Shown here piece by piece: positions 1 to 10,400 of a stretch of 64,000 nt of DNA; position 1 is the first letter of the stretch, and each line of letters begins with the position of its first letter. This stretch comes from Galaxea fascicularis. Its lineage: Eukaryota; Cnidaria; Anthozoa; Scleractinia; Euphylliidae. The position numbers and the translations under genes are program-made. The DNA lies in NCBI GenBank assembly GCA_948470475.1, contig OX419343.1, positions 4,256,983 to 4,320,982 of the forward strand, read 5' to 3'. Under the pieces are notes generated by a model, which saw only the letters and a list, made by a program, of their open reading frames with translations, made no database searches and had not been told where the DNA came from.

Positions 1-615
1 TGTATTTTTTGACAACCTTCTTAAAAACCTGTCAGAAGTTGAGCGCAAAGAAATTCTGCCTCAAAGTCATATGGTTAAATGGTTCTAAAAAACGACAAAA
101 GCAAAGTTTGTCGCCGCTCTTTTTTAACCTTCATTTTGGTAGATACTTCGCTTTGATATTTAACTTCAACCCTCCTTGCGCAGTGTCTCATGCTTCCAAA
201 CACGACTCACAGTTCCACAACTCAGTGTTTAAAGCTGTTGTAAAACAATTTATTATTATACACACAATAGGTAACAGCACCTTTGCTTTAAATTTTGACG
301 CAAACTGAAACAAGTTGAAAAATTGGTGAGACACTCTATATCAAAATAGTTTTTCTTTCTTAAAATCGCAAAAAGAAAGACCTCTTTTATTTAATTTCAC
401 TTTAAGCCTTCGCCAGCAGTAGAAAGCCGTTCCTTATTTTCATTTCGGAGAGGCAGTAAAGTCGTTTCAAGTCTAAAACAAAGGCATGCAATTTTCCAAA
501 ATCCTACAGCTTCTTTGTTTTCTTTTTAGAAAGTTAGAAACTTTCAATTTCATTTTTCCGGGTTCACTTGGTTTCGCAACGGAATATCTAAATGTTATAC
601 CAATAAAATTCTAAC
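1..615. other. AT-rich spacer or intron, no confident gene
   Basis: No recognised gene. The first 80 bases hold an open plus-strand stretch ending in the residues QSHMVKWF and a stop near position 92, which could be the last codons of an exon beginning outside the window; no family was recognised. The rest is AT-rich and would be the intron or 3' side of the minus-strand caspase-like exon that follows. The second half of the p10 subunit expected downstream of that exon was looked for here and not found. Confidence 0.3.
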
Positions 616-1180
616 CTGGACGAACAAATGTTTTGGCGATTGTTGCAATTGTCCTTCAACAATTGACGAAGTGGCATAAACTAACAGAAAATCGGCTTGT
701 TCGGGGCAGGCATCAATTTTGTGTTTAGCTCCATGGGAAGGTAACGGTCCAGTTTTGTCGGTACAGTAGCATGCCTGCATTAAGCTGTCATGGCTCTCCA
801 TTGATCCAGCTGCCGGCAACATTGTGAACCGCAGAACGAAAAACAATTTGGGTTTGTTTTTTAACAAAGGACAGTTAGAAGCTTTGAACTCAGACATCAC
901 TTCTTCAACGCTTGCTTTTCTTCCTTTTACACCAGTAATTTCGTGGTCATGGTTGCCAAATGATATTATAATGCACACAAACCAGTTGTATCCAGTGGAG
1001 ACTTTTTTTGCCAATTCTTCAGCTACTTCATAGATCTGGGCCCTCGTAAGACCTCGTTTCAACAGCACTTCAAACGCAAGAGAACTGAAAAGTTTTGTAA
1101 GTTGCTTTTCAGACTTCGGCAAGTTTGGAGCGTTGTTAATAATGAGGCATAATCCAACTGGGGGACTGTTCGCCCGGTTG
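616..1180 (-). CDS. Caspase-fold exon lacking both catalytic motifs (pseudo-caspase)
   Basis: Caspases are cysteine proteases of cell death; members without catalytic residues (such as c-FLIP) act as regulators. This exon reads GLCLIINN, the start of the p20 strand, then a p20 body, KASNCPLLKNKPKLFF, a linker, and the p10 start CPEQADFLLVYAT. Counting from the Met at 1122, the catalytic His motif SHG is SFG (Phe55), and the QACRG motif expected after KPKLFF (residues 90-95) is replaced by VLRF. The S1-pocket arginine motif of p10 (usually SWR) is also absent. The exon ends in LFVQ before GTTAGA, the same splice position and phase as the intact caspase at 20,752, so the two are paralogues. The frame is open for about 180 codons, which favours a retained non-catalytic protein, but a recent pseudogene cannot be excluded. 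The upstream boundary is uncertain and the p10 C-terminal exon was not found. Confidence 0.7.
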
Positions 1181-1289
1181 AAGCCAAGATCAGGTGGTTG
1201 TTTGAGTTAGATGAGCAATAACTGTGGAATCAGTTGATACAATACACATTTTTTCAGCTAAAATTTTTAAAGTTGCGGTTCTGACAAAC

Positions 1290-1361
1290 CTGTTGGTATT
1301 TGACCATCTTGCAAACGTTCTGTTTTGCTGCTGTTGGGGTCAGGAAAAAGCTTGAAATACC
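1290..1361 (-). CDS. Candidate 72-nt exon upstream of the pseudo-caspase
   Basis: On the minus strand a pyrimidine-rich acceptor (TTCTTTCTTTTAG) precedes 72 bases open in the frame YFKLFPDPNSS...QIPT, followed by the donor GTTTGT. It starts with two bases and ends with one base of a split codon, the phase seen for the mini-exons near the second caspase. However, the next exon does not show an acceptor in the matching phase, so the connection to the pseudo-caspase is unproven. No domain recognised. Confidence 0.3.
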
Positions 1362-2867
1362 CTAAAAGAAAGAATTAGCTTATCTTAGACAACGTATTAT
1401 AAAGTGATATGTACAGAGTAAAGAATACGCCAGCTTGAGTGTTTTAGAGGATACAATTTTACTCCCCCGGCTTCATTTTTTTTGCTTTTAAAGTCAGAAT
1501 TTGATCTGAATCTGTTCTCAAAACATTCGCGTCCTAAGACATTAAGGTGGGTAACACAGGTTTCAGCACTTTCAAGCACGTATACTTTGATAACACGATA
1601 TTGGTATCAGTGATTCCCAATCACTGGTGAATAAGTTACGGCGATTTTCATCACATATCACGTAAAAGGTACCATAGCATCAGGATAATGTGTTAAAATA
1701 CCTGTAATTTACCATAAGTGATAATTACTCGAAAATTTACCTACTAACATACAGCTTTGTGCAAAGTTTCAAAAATTCCGTAGGAGCTTATTCCAAGCCT
1801 CTTTAAATTTAGGATATATTATAGATGTTGTCAAATTTTTTGGAGCTGGGTGTATCTAACTGAATATTCAATACCTGCACGTATGGCGCGGCCAACTTCA
1901 ACCAGCCAGCATGTCTGACTCATTTCCTTGGGTAACAATTCCATTGATGAAGACGTTTTTTGATTGCAAGCTGAAAGACGCCAGAATCACAACTTGTGTT
2001 ATTAACTGTATCAATTTCACACTACCTGACACGATTAACTTTCATTATTACAGAGTACAGGTATTACAGATTTGTTGCTGTTGTTCATCTAGCTGTCCCA
2101 AATAAGCTTAAATACTGAATTCTTAGGAATAAATTTTATAGCTAAATAAAAGATCACCTACCGTATATCACCCAATTATCCCCTATAGAAGCTACCAAGG
2201 AATTAATGAATTCTCCTGATTATTTTGTACATATAATGAATTGACGAAGTTCATTCTATTTTGCTTAGATTCGCGTGATATCTTTGATTTGTATTTTTCT
2301 TATTATTACATTGTTCTTGTTAAGATACGTGCTTTAGCAATAGTGTATGAAGTTATGGTCATGCAAATAAAGCATCTGATTGGCTAGCTATACTCTTTTA
2401 TTTGAGCCACAGACGCAAAAGAAGATGCTCTGAAAACACTGAATGAAAACGGAATGACGTGGGTTGTATTAGTTCTTAGGGGTTGGGTTGGAGGACCTTG
2501 TGTCATATTGTAACTTGCCCACCCATGAGCGAATCATTAAATCAGTTGAATAAATCAACAATAGACACGACAATCTGACATTGGCAGCTGGTGAAAAACT
2601 TTCTTTAATATCCTTTGGTGCTGCTACCGTTGTTGGTGGTGGTGCTGTTTAATACGAAGTAGAAACTGCCTGCGGAAAAGTTAGAGTCTGAGAATAAAAT
2701 TACGCAGTGCGATCTTTCAACTGGAGGCGAAGTGTCCTTATGCAGGTGAAAGCGGGTTTCCAGTTCTCAGTTCATAACCTAAGCAAAGTGTCTGTAACTA
2801 AGAACGGTGGTTTAAACCCGAAATTGTTTGACCGGGTTGATGCATCTTTTTGACCTAGCGGGGCCGG
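1362..2867. other. Non-coding spacer
   Basis: Only short frames with no recognisable protein, and no clear exon pairs. A small perfect hairpin (CAGTGATT, three-base loop, AATCACTG) lies near 1597-1615. Nothing else supportable was seen. Confidence 0.3.
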
Positions 2868-3207
2868 TTACTCCGGATTCGGCAAGTAACGGGAATGATC
2901 GAAGCATTTTTTGGGTTTGAAATTTTCGATTCCGAGATATTTTAAGGGGTGGAAGATTTGGTAAGCATTTTTTGCGTGCCTTGATTTAAGTTAAGATTTT
3001 TTTGCGTATTCAAAACAATCCGAAGATTGGTGGTAGTATCCCGGGGTTAGTACCCGTGCATGTATCCTGCCACGTAGTTCTGCGAATAAAGCGCAATCTT
3101 TTCTGGAAATTTTTAAGGCTCGGAGGTTTGGCATGGGATTTTTCGGGTGTTAATTTTTGCCTCCATTCAATCATCCCCGTTACTTGAAATCCGGAGTGAA
3201 ATTCAAT
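2868..3207. mobile_element. MITE-like element with ~35-bp imperfect terminal inverted repeats
   Basis: The left end reads GTTACTCCGGATTCGGCAAG and the right end, reverse complemented, TTCACTCCGGATTTCAAG; both continue into TAACGGGRATGATYGA. The ~340 bp between them has no protein. Short length with inverted ends is typical of a non-autonomous DNA transposon. No target duplication was resolved, so exact ends are approximate. Confidence 0.5.
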
Positions 3208-3271
3208 GACTGGGGCAATTTGAATGTGTAGAGGTTTCAGAGTGTGGATTTAAATCGAACGTGATTTAGCA

Positions 3272-3999
3272 TTGTCTGTTCATATCGAGAAGTTATCAGT
3301 CGGTGATGTCAGCGTTGCTCCTGCTCCTGTTGCAAGAAATCTTGGAACTTGGTTTGATACCAACCTCAGCTTAGTGACGCACATTGCTAAGACATGCAAG
3401 GCTGCTTTTTATCATTTACATAATATAAGACGTATCAGGAAATTCCTTACGATGAAGTCCACCAAGGTACTAGTGCATGCTTTCATAATGGGACGCATTG
3501 ATTATTGTAACAGTCTTCTTTATGGTTTACCGGTCACTCACATCAATAAGCTGCAACGAGTGCAAAATGCTGCTGCTAGGCTGATTTGTTCAATTCCGCG
3601 CTTTAGCCACGTAACTCCCATTTTATACTCTCTAAATTGGTTACCAGTTCAATTCAGAATTGATTTTAAGATTTTAATAATAACTTTCAAGGCCATACAT
3701 GGTCATGCACCTGAGTATATATGTAATCTTATTCATATTAAGAATCCTTCCACTTATAGTCTCCGGTCTAATTCTGAACTTTTGTTAGCTCCTCCGTCCA
3801 CGAAAACTAAGAAAACACTCGGTGACAGGGCTTTCACTGCTGCTGCGCCATCACTTTGGAACAAACTGCCGAGTGAAATACGGGAGGAGGAAAATTTTGA
3901 ACGTTTTAAGTCTAAATTAAAGACATTTTTATTTACAGCAGCTTACACTATGAAAAGCTCGTGATATTTATAGATATATATATATATATATATATAGTG
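3272..3999 (+). pseudogene. 5'-truncated CR1/L2-like LINE, C-terminal end of the reverse transcriptase ORF
   Basis: The frame from about 3272 to 3964 (about 230 codons) matches the conserved C-terminal tail of non-LTR retrotransposon ORF2: an NLGTWFDTNLSL-type segment, then GRIDYCNSLLYGLP, LQRVQNAAARLI, LNWLPVQFRIDFKI and the terminal SLWNKLPSEIR...FKSKLKTFLF block. The catalytic RT core and endonuclease are missing, so the copy is dead by 5' truncation, the usual fate of LINEs. It is followed by a (TA)n tract at 3968-3997 that is interrupted by the Penelope-like palindrome; the LINE 3' UTR resumes at 7142. The frame has no internal stops, so the insertion is fairly young. Confidence 0.85.
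3968..3997. repeat. (TA)n microsatellite, left half of split LINE 3' UTR
   Basis: Alternating TA directly after the LINE stop. A second TA run at 7139-7166 lies on the far side of the palindrome; together they look like one tract used as insertion site. Confidence 0.8.
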
Positions 4000-4135
4000 A
4001 GAATGAAAGCAGTTTACCCAACGATGAACTCCCAGTAAGAGGATCCAGAGGATACGTGTCTCTTCTCCGTAAATCTGTAGATAGGTATAATAAAACGACG
4101 AAGAGACAAACTCTTGACAGTTCCAGCGTTTAATC

Positions 4136-4162
4136 GACGTTTCGGCCTTCGGCCTTCCTCAG
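4136..4162 (-). ncRNA. Hammerhead-ribozyme-like core (minus arm)
   Basis: Mirror copy of the motif at 7060-7086 in the left arm of the palindrome, with the same core order and the same reservations. Confidence 0.5.
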
Positions 4163-4689
4163 GATAGTTTAAAAGTTAAAAATTAAAAAAGCTATATACA
4201 ATGGTTGTGGGTGGCAGAGTTACGGGCTTTTATATAGTACACAGAAAATGGAAATTAAGGTTACGTAACAAAAGAAAAGGTCTTGATTACAAGCTAGGCA
4301 AAACAAAAAACAATTGATAAAAAGGAACAAACAGACTAATTGGATAGATCGTGCTATTACGTAACAAACTCCCCATTGAGGGCCTCTGAATGAATGTGCG
4401 GGTCAATGTCACAACAAGGTCCTCAAAGGGGGCCCCTATAAACAATGTAATAGATTCCCAATTGAAAGCCCCTGAATGAAAAACCAAACACAAACATAAC
4501 AGAATCCCCCAATAGAGTTTTTGAACAAAGACAGCAACGACTAAGTGAAGGCTAACAAAACAAAAGGGCAGGATTACAAACTGGAAACATTCAAAGCTAG
4601 ATGGGAGCTAACGAGGTCCTACAGACAGCAAAAATAACGATGATTACAAATTTGGGCTGAAAAGAATTTACACTACAATAGAGACAAAG

Positions 4690-5583
4690 TCAACTGTTGT
4701 AGCAGATACGATTTTTGGATTTGAATTCACGCCTTTTGTTAAGACCGTGTGGATATAATGAAAAGAGTTGTGAGGTCCAATATGCTTCTCTGGTGAGGAG
4801 CAGTTGTTCAAGATGGGTTGCATTTTTGTGGTTTTCAATTTGTTCGATAATAATAAAACTAATTTGACAAATTTGATGCTCAAAAGAATTGTAATGGACC
4901 GCCAGCTCACATGTTCTTCTGTTCTTAAGCATTGATGATTTATGGTTACGAAAACGAACCTTGAATTCTGTTGAAGTGGAGCCCACGTACTGCTTTTTGC
5001 ATTTGTTACAAGCAGCCAAATAAATGACATTTTTGGAAGTGCAGCTTAATTTCTGATTAATCCTATATATGCGGCCCGTAGCAAAACTCTTAAACTTAGT
5101 ATCTTGAATCAAAAAATGTTTACAAAGGTCACATCTTTTGTTACATTTGCAACAACCTCGATCATCTTCCGAGGTTTCATTTCTGGCTTCAATGTTCCGA
5201 AATTTAGATGGAGCTAAGATCTCTTTTAGGTTTTTTGTTCTGCGGTAAGCTGGAAAAATCGACTTTGATGGAAAAATCTCTAAAAGCTCAGGAGACAATC
5301 TAAGTAAGTGGGAATGTTTTTTAATCACCTGCTGGATGTCTGGAAGAATTGGGTTGTAGTCAAGTACTAGAGGAAAAACCTTTTTCTTTGGCTTGACTCT
5401 TTTTGTTAGGAGTTCGGACCTCTCATGGCTTAATGCTTTTTCAAATTGTCTGTCCACTAATTCCTTGCTGTAATTTTGTGAGCACAGATATCCTTTATAT
5501 TCTTCACATCTCTTGTTCAAAAATTGGTCTGTAGAACAATTGCGTTTAATTCGAAGAGCCACCCCATAGGGGATTGCACGCAT
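4690..5583 (-). pseudogene. Penelope-like element ORF fragment with GIY-YIG endonuclease (minus arm)
   Basis: Identical in protein to the plus-arm ORF at 5633-6532; see that entry for domains. The reading frame opens at the inner edge of the palindrome, so the start is a truncation point and not a native start codon. The reverse transcriptase catalytic core is absent, so this copy cannot encode a complete enzyme by itself. Confidence 0.85.
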
Positions 5584-5632
5584 ACAATGTGATGGGTGCG
5601 AACTCGAAAAAGGTAAATAAAGATGACTATCG

Positions 5633-6532
5633 GTGGGCCTGCGTGCAATCCCCTATGGGGTGGCTCTTCGAATTAAACGCAATTGTTCTACAGACCAATT
5701 TTTGAACAAGAGATGTGAAGAATATAAAGGATATCTGTGCTCACAAAATTACAGCAAGGAATTAGTGGACAGACAATTTGAAAAAGCATTAAGCCATGAG
5801 AGGTCCGAACTCCTAACAAAAAGAGTCAAGCCAAAGAAAAAGGTTTTTCCTCTAGTACTTGACTACAACCCAATTCTTCCAGACATCCAGCAGGTGATTA
5901 AAAAACATTCCCACTTACTTAGATTGTCTCCTGAGCTTTTAGAGATTTTTCCATCAAAGTCGATTTTTCCAGCTTACCGCAGAACAAAAAACCTAAAAGA
6001 GATCTTAGCTCCATCTAAATTTCGGAACATTGAAGCCAGAAATGAAACCTCGGAAGATGATCGAGGTTGTTGCAAATGTAACAAAAGATGTGACCTTTGT
6101 AAACATTTTTTGATTCAAGATACTAAGTTTAAGAGTTTTGCTACGGGCCGCATATATAGGATTAATCAGAAATTAAGCTGCACTTCCAAAAATGTCATTT
6201 ATTTGGCTGCTTGTAACAAATGCAAAAAGCAGTACGTGGGCTCCACTTCAACAGAATTCAAGGTTCGTTTTCGTAACCATAAATCATCAATGCTTAAGAA
6301 CAGAAGAACATGTGAGCTGGCGGTCCATTACAATTCTTTTGAGCATCAAATTTGTCAAATTAGTTTTATTATTATCGAACAAATTGAAAACCACAAAAAT
6401 GCAACCCATCTTGAACAACTGCTCCTCACCAGAGAAGCATATTGGACCTCACAACTCTTTTCATTATATCCACACGGTCTTAACAAAAGGCGTGAATTCA
6501 AATCCAAAAATCGTATCTGCTACAACAGTTGA
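5633..6532 (+). pseudogene. Penelope-like element ORF fragment with GIY-YIG endonuclease (plus arm)
   Basis: The 299 codons correspond to the C-terminal part of a Penelope-like retroelement protein. It opens with IPYGVALRIKRNCS (residues 6-19), the conserved stretch just after the RT fingers/palm. A linker follows, then a Cys-rich knuckle, CCKCNKRCDLCKH (146-158), and a GIY-YIG-type nuclease: NVIYLAACNKCKKQYVGST (187-205), arginines in VRFRNHK (211-217) and a glutamate in LTREAYW (265-271). In the family this nuclease cuts target DNA for insertion. The YxDD catalytic motif and everything before it are missing, so the fragment is RT-less. No frameshift or stop interrupts it, matching a recent insertion. 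Confidence 0.9.
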
Positions 6533-7059
6533 CTTTGTCTCTATTGTAGTGTAAATTCTTTTCAGCCCAAATTTGTAATCATCGTTATTTTTGCTGTCTG
6601 TAGGACCTCGTTAGCTCCCATCTAGCTTTGAATGTTTCCAGTTTGTAATCCTGCCCTTTTGTTTTGTTAGCCTTCACTTAGTCGTTGCTGTCTTTGTTCA
6701 AAAACTCTATTGGGGGATTCTGTTATGTTTGTGTTTGGTTTTTCATTCAGGGGCTTTCAATTGGGAATCTATTACATTGTTTATAGGGGCCCCCTTTGAG
6801 GACCTTGTTGTGACATTGACCCGCACATTCATTCAGAGGCCCTCAATGGGGAGTTTGTTACGTAATAGCACGATCTATCCAATTAGTCTGTTTGTTCCTT
6901 TTTATCAATTGTTTTTTGTTTTGCCTAGCTTGTAATCAAGACCTTTTCTTTTGTTACGTAACCTTAATTTCCATTTTCTGTGTACTATATAAAAGCCCGT
7001 AACTCTGCCACCCACAACCATTGTATATAGCTTTTTTAATTTTTAACTTTTAAACTATC

Positions 7060-7086
7060 CTGAGGAAGGCCGAAGGCCGAAACGTC
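7060..7086 (+). ncRNA. Hammerhead-ribozyme-like core in Penelope-like 3' region (plus arm)
   Basis: The bases read CTGAGGA, A, GGCC-GAA-GGCC, GAAA, CGTC. This is the hammerhead core order CUGANGA, stem II, GAAA, with a 4-bp GC stem II and one extra A before it. Penelope-like elements are known to carry hammerhead motifs in their terminal repeats. Stem I and the cleavage site could not be assigned with confidence, so activity is not claimed. Confidence 0.5.
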
Positions 7087-7138
7087 GATTAAACGCTGGA
7101 ACTGTCAAGAGTTTGTCTCTTCGTCGTTTTATTATACC

Positions 7139-7335
7139 TATATATATATATATATATATATATATTTTAGTCTTTTTATTATATCCAGAATTGTAAATAA
7201 CTATTTTTTTTTACTTTTTTTAACTTGTTTTTTTAATCTCCGTTTTTACATTTTTTTTTCCTTTGTAAGGCGCATTTGATCATATTCACATGTTAATTTG
7301 CGCCTAAGAAATATTAAATATTATTATTATTACTC
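7139..7335 (+). mobile_element. LINE 3' UTR, displaced part, ending in (ATT)n
   Basis: After the second TA run the sequence is T-rich, then has GCGCATTTGATCATATTC and TTTGCGCC, and ends with an ATT microsatellite at 7317-7332. An imperfect GCGC...GCGC stem followed by a short A/T microsatellite is the usual CR1/L2-type 3' terminus. It is the natural continuation of the LINE ORF that ends at 3964, pushed 3.1 kb away by the palindrome. Confidence 0.7.
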
Positions 7336-7406
7336 TTATCGCGGCAACGATATTCGTCATCACAGTGGTCAAAATGTTGTGGACTCACGAGGCGCACAGT
7401 GCCCCG

Positions 7407-10400
7407 TCAATCAATACCGGGAATAGAAAGAATACCTTCATCTTGAATTCGTTGAACAAGGGTTACTCGGATTTTGCTGTCAGCGTTTTTGCAGCCCATA
7501 CGAAGGTAGCCATAAGAGATATCTGGACCGTTGCCGTCACATGAGACCTTGAGCTCTTTTCCATTGATAATGAAGTGAACAGTTTTTCTCTTAAAATCAC
7601 GGTAAACGCGCAAATCACTGGTTCTTGTAATGCTGCAGTCATGGCGCATTATGCTTGACACACCAGCAAAGGTTGTCTTGCTGTCGAACGACTTGGTGTA
7701 GATCTCCCCTGATTTACTGTCCCAAGCCCTGTAATGAAAAATACAGAGGTGTTGAAGGGACAAGCAATCGTACCATGATCAGGAAACACTATTGCCTGTT
7801 GATTTCTGCCACTATGATGGCAAACTGGAGTCGTTTCATCGTCGGTGTTGATTTTACCTCCTCGACCAATATAGCTCCCCCCAACCAAGAGCAATATTTT
7901 GGAAGAGTCGCCGGCTATCTCCTCTGTATGCATAGTCCATATGGTCTACCAGCAAATGCCAAGGTTACTGTTCAGTTGGTTGTTTTTGCTTTAATTTAGA
8001 GATACTGAAGCCAATTTTAGAAAACAGGGGTGGGAGTGGTTAAACTTGTTGAAGTTAAGCACAGTCAGGTGGGTCCAGAGCTACCTTAGTAAAGTATAGT
8101 ATACTTACTTGACACCAAAAATGCATCTAAAATTCCGATACGGTAACGAAATATCTGTTTCAATGAACAAACTTTCCCATTTCCTTGGCAGTTGGTTATT
8201 TCGGGGTTTTTGTGTGTTACAGCATACCCTCAGCCCATTTATACCATTCTCGGGTCTGGCTAATTTAATTAAATTCTATAATTATATTATCAGGAACCAC
8301 TAACAGAAAGAAATAAACTTTTGGTTCATGTTCCTTTACCAAAGCTTTCCAGATAATCGGTGATGCTCTCCATTCTGTTTGCCACAGTACCAAAGTCTCC
8401 TAAAAGTAAAGTTGTAAAGAAAAGCATTTGTGTTTTCCTACGTAAAACTTTACGTGTCCCACAGGACTAACCGTTAACTCTCTTAATCTTTAACTTTGTT
8501 GCAAGAAACTAGAGTTAAAATCAGCAATGTTTAGGAGCTCTAGTGTTGCTTTCCTTGTTCTTACGAGTAAAGGCAAATGTAATCGGCTACGGCTAACAGT
8601 TGAATGACGTGTAGAGTTTTCGTTCGGTTCTTTCAAGTGTGTTCTATGTATCGGATAGTTTTCCTCTTGTCGATAGTTTTCATAGCTGTGCAAAGATCCT
8701 TGGTCTAGCATACTGTGGTGCGTGTGGTATTGTGGGATTGAAAGTGTTTTTCTTCTGCTATTCTTCCAGAATAGAAATGCAAGCTAAAGGCTATCTGGCA
8801 AACGAGGGCACACTGTTGCGGAAACATTGTTGCCGACACCAATGCTTCCCCGTTTGCCCGCGCGCGCAATATTTATTGCGGACACAAATTTTGTGTCCGG
8901 GAAGCAAAAAAATGTTTCTGATTTTGCTCAGAAACATTTAGTGTCCGCAACAAATGTTTCCCCGCTTGCGCAGCATGGAAACCCAACATTCATTTTGTGT
9001 CCCGCGCGTTTGCGCGCCCAAGAAACATCATGAACAACAATGTGTCCTCGTGGTGGCTGGTACCAGTTTTCAGCTTTTTCACACAGTAAACTTTGATACA
9101 AAAGAACAAAAGGAGGACCGACGCCATAAAAACACGTTTGCACGATTAAATTACACATTTAGTTGTTGACCGAAATTGACTATCAATTCGTCATCAGCTG
9201 TTACCATGGCAACGATACTCAAATGTTATTCAAAGCTGCTTTTTAACGTCTGGCACTTATAACTTGAAATTTTGCTCAGAGACCCCTAATTTTTTTTTTT
9301 AACGCGATAACTTTTAGCATTTGAAAAGGAAAGTGCAAAATTATTTTAAAAATTTTCTACCAGACAGATTTTTTATCAACGCGAGAAAAGCCAATTGATG
9401 TGTAGTGGACAATTCCTCTGGCATAATTTTCTTAATTTTTGTGTGATGTTTCCTTTCAATAGAGCTAACACATTGAACTAATAAAAAAGGGGGTTCACCA
9501 GGCTTGCTTTCGCGAGTTCAACAATTCCCACGCGCTTCATAGCGCATTTCAAAATCTGGACATTAAAAGATCGATATTTGCTCATGCTCTTTTCTGACTA
9601 CCGCCAACCATTTCGTGTACACGCGCGGGCACCTGTTGTTGTTTTGAATGATGAATATAAAAGAAATCACATGTGAACTGCGGATATGAAATCAAATGAA
9701 GAATGATAGTCGCAGTTGTGATCGCAATTTTTACAATTGCGTAAAGAAGCCTGAGCCTCCGCAAGCCTCCGTGATGATCTCGACCTTTTATTTCAGGAGC
9801 TAGCATTTCTTTTACTACGGCAGATTTCATCTTAAATTGCACTTCTACTGCTTTATTCACAACGTGTGGCATGACTAAGCATATTTTTGCGAAACAACTG
9901 TTAAGCAAAAGCGTAAAATTGACTGAATTACTCGCTGAACATGTCAACAGATGCAATTCGCAGCAAGGAAAAAAAATTGGTGGTGAGACGCAGAATGTTG
10001 AGCTTGTACCAACACCTCGTTAGCTTTGTACACAATTTTATTGGGTATTTTTTATTGTGTTTCCTGTAAGTGTCGCCTTGGTGTTAGTTTCGTAATTAAA
10101 AAGTTTTGATTTAGTGTTAGATTTTTAAAATAGTCTCGCTTGCTTTTCTAAGTTTGTATTGTCGCGGTAGTAGTTTTTGTGTGTGGAACACGATTTGTTT
10201 TAGACTGCGGCTGTGTAGAGCTTTACTCCATGTATCTCAAATTTAAGCGAGTCTTACTGATCATTTTCCGGCTCCCTGTGCTCCTGTTTCGCGACTCGAG
10301 TTGTAATTTTCATTTCAATGAGCGCGGCACAGATAAGAATTTTTATCATCGAAACTTCACCGTTGAGCGCTGAAAACAAATTTTCTGGTATCATTTGAAT

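Larger units (their letters stand above)
4081..7141. mobile_element. Head-to-head pair of truncated Penelope-like elements forming a ~1.5 kb-arm palindrome
   Basis: Positions 4081-5581 and 5641-7141 are reverse complements; every position pair sums to 11,222, so there is no indel across 1.5 kb, and the two encoded proteins are identical over about 297 residues. A 59-base spacer (5582-5640) separates the arms. Each arm carries the same 5'-truncated Penelope-like ORF reading outward, a ~600 bp 3' untranslated part, and a hammerhead-like core near its outer end. Penelope-like elements are known for inverted and partial tandem dimers, so dimerisation at insertion is the simplest origin. The left flank (3998-4080) has 83 bases with no partner on the right. 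Confidence 0.85.

Noticed and set aside
770..780. QACYC in the pseudo-caspase linker as a displaced catalytic QACRG
   Set aside because: It lies about 20 residues after the conserved KPKLFF position, and Arg-Gly is missing; coincidence is more likely.
7655..7999. 114-codon plus-strand frame opposite the last exon of the unrecognised gene
   Set aside because: Its first part is antisense to a supported exon and the rest has no recognisable protein or splice sites.
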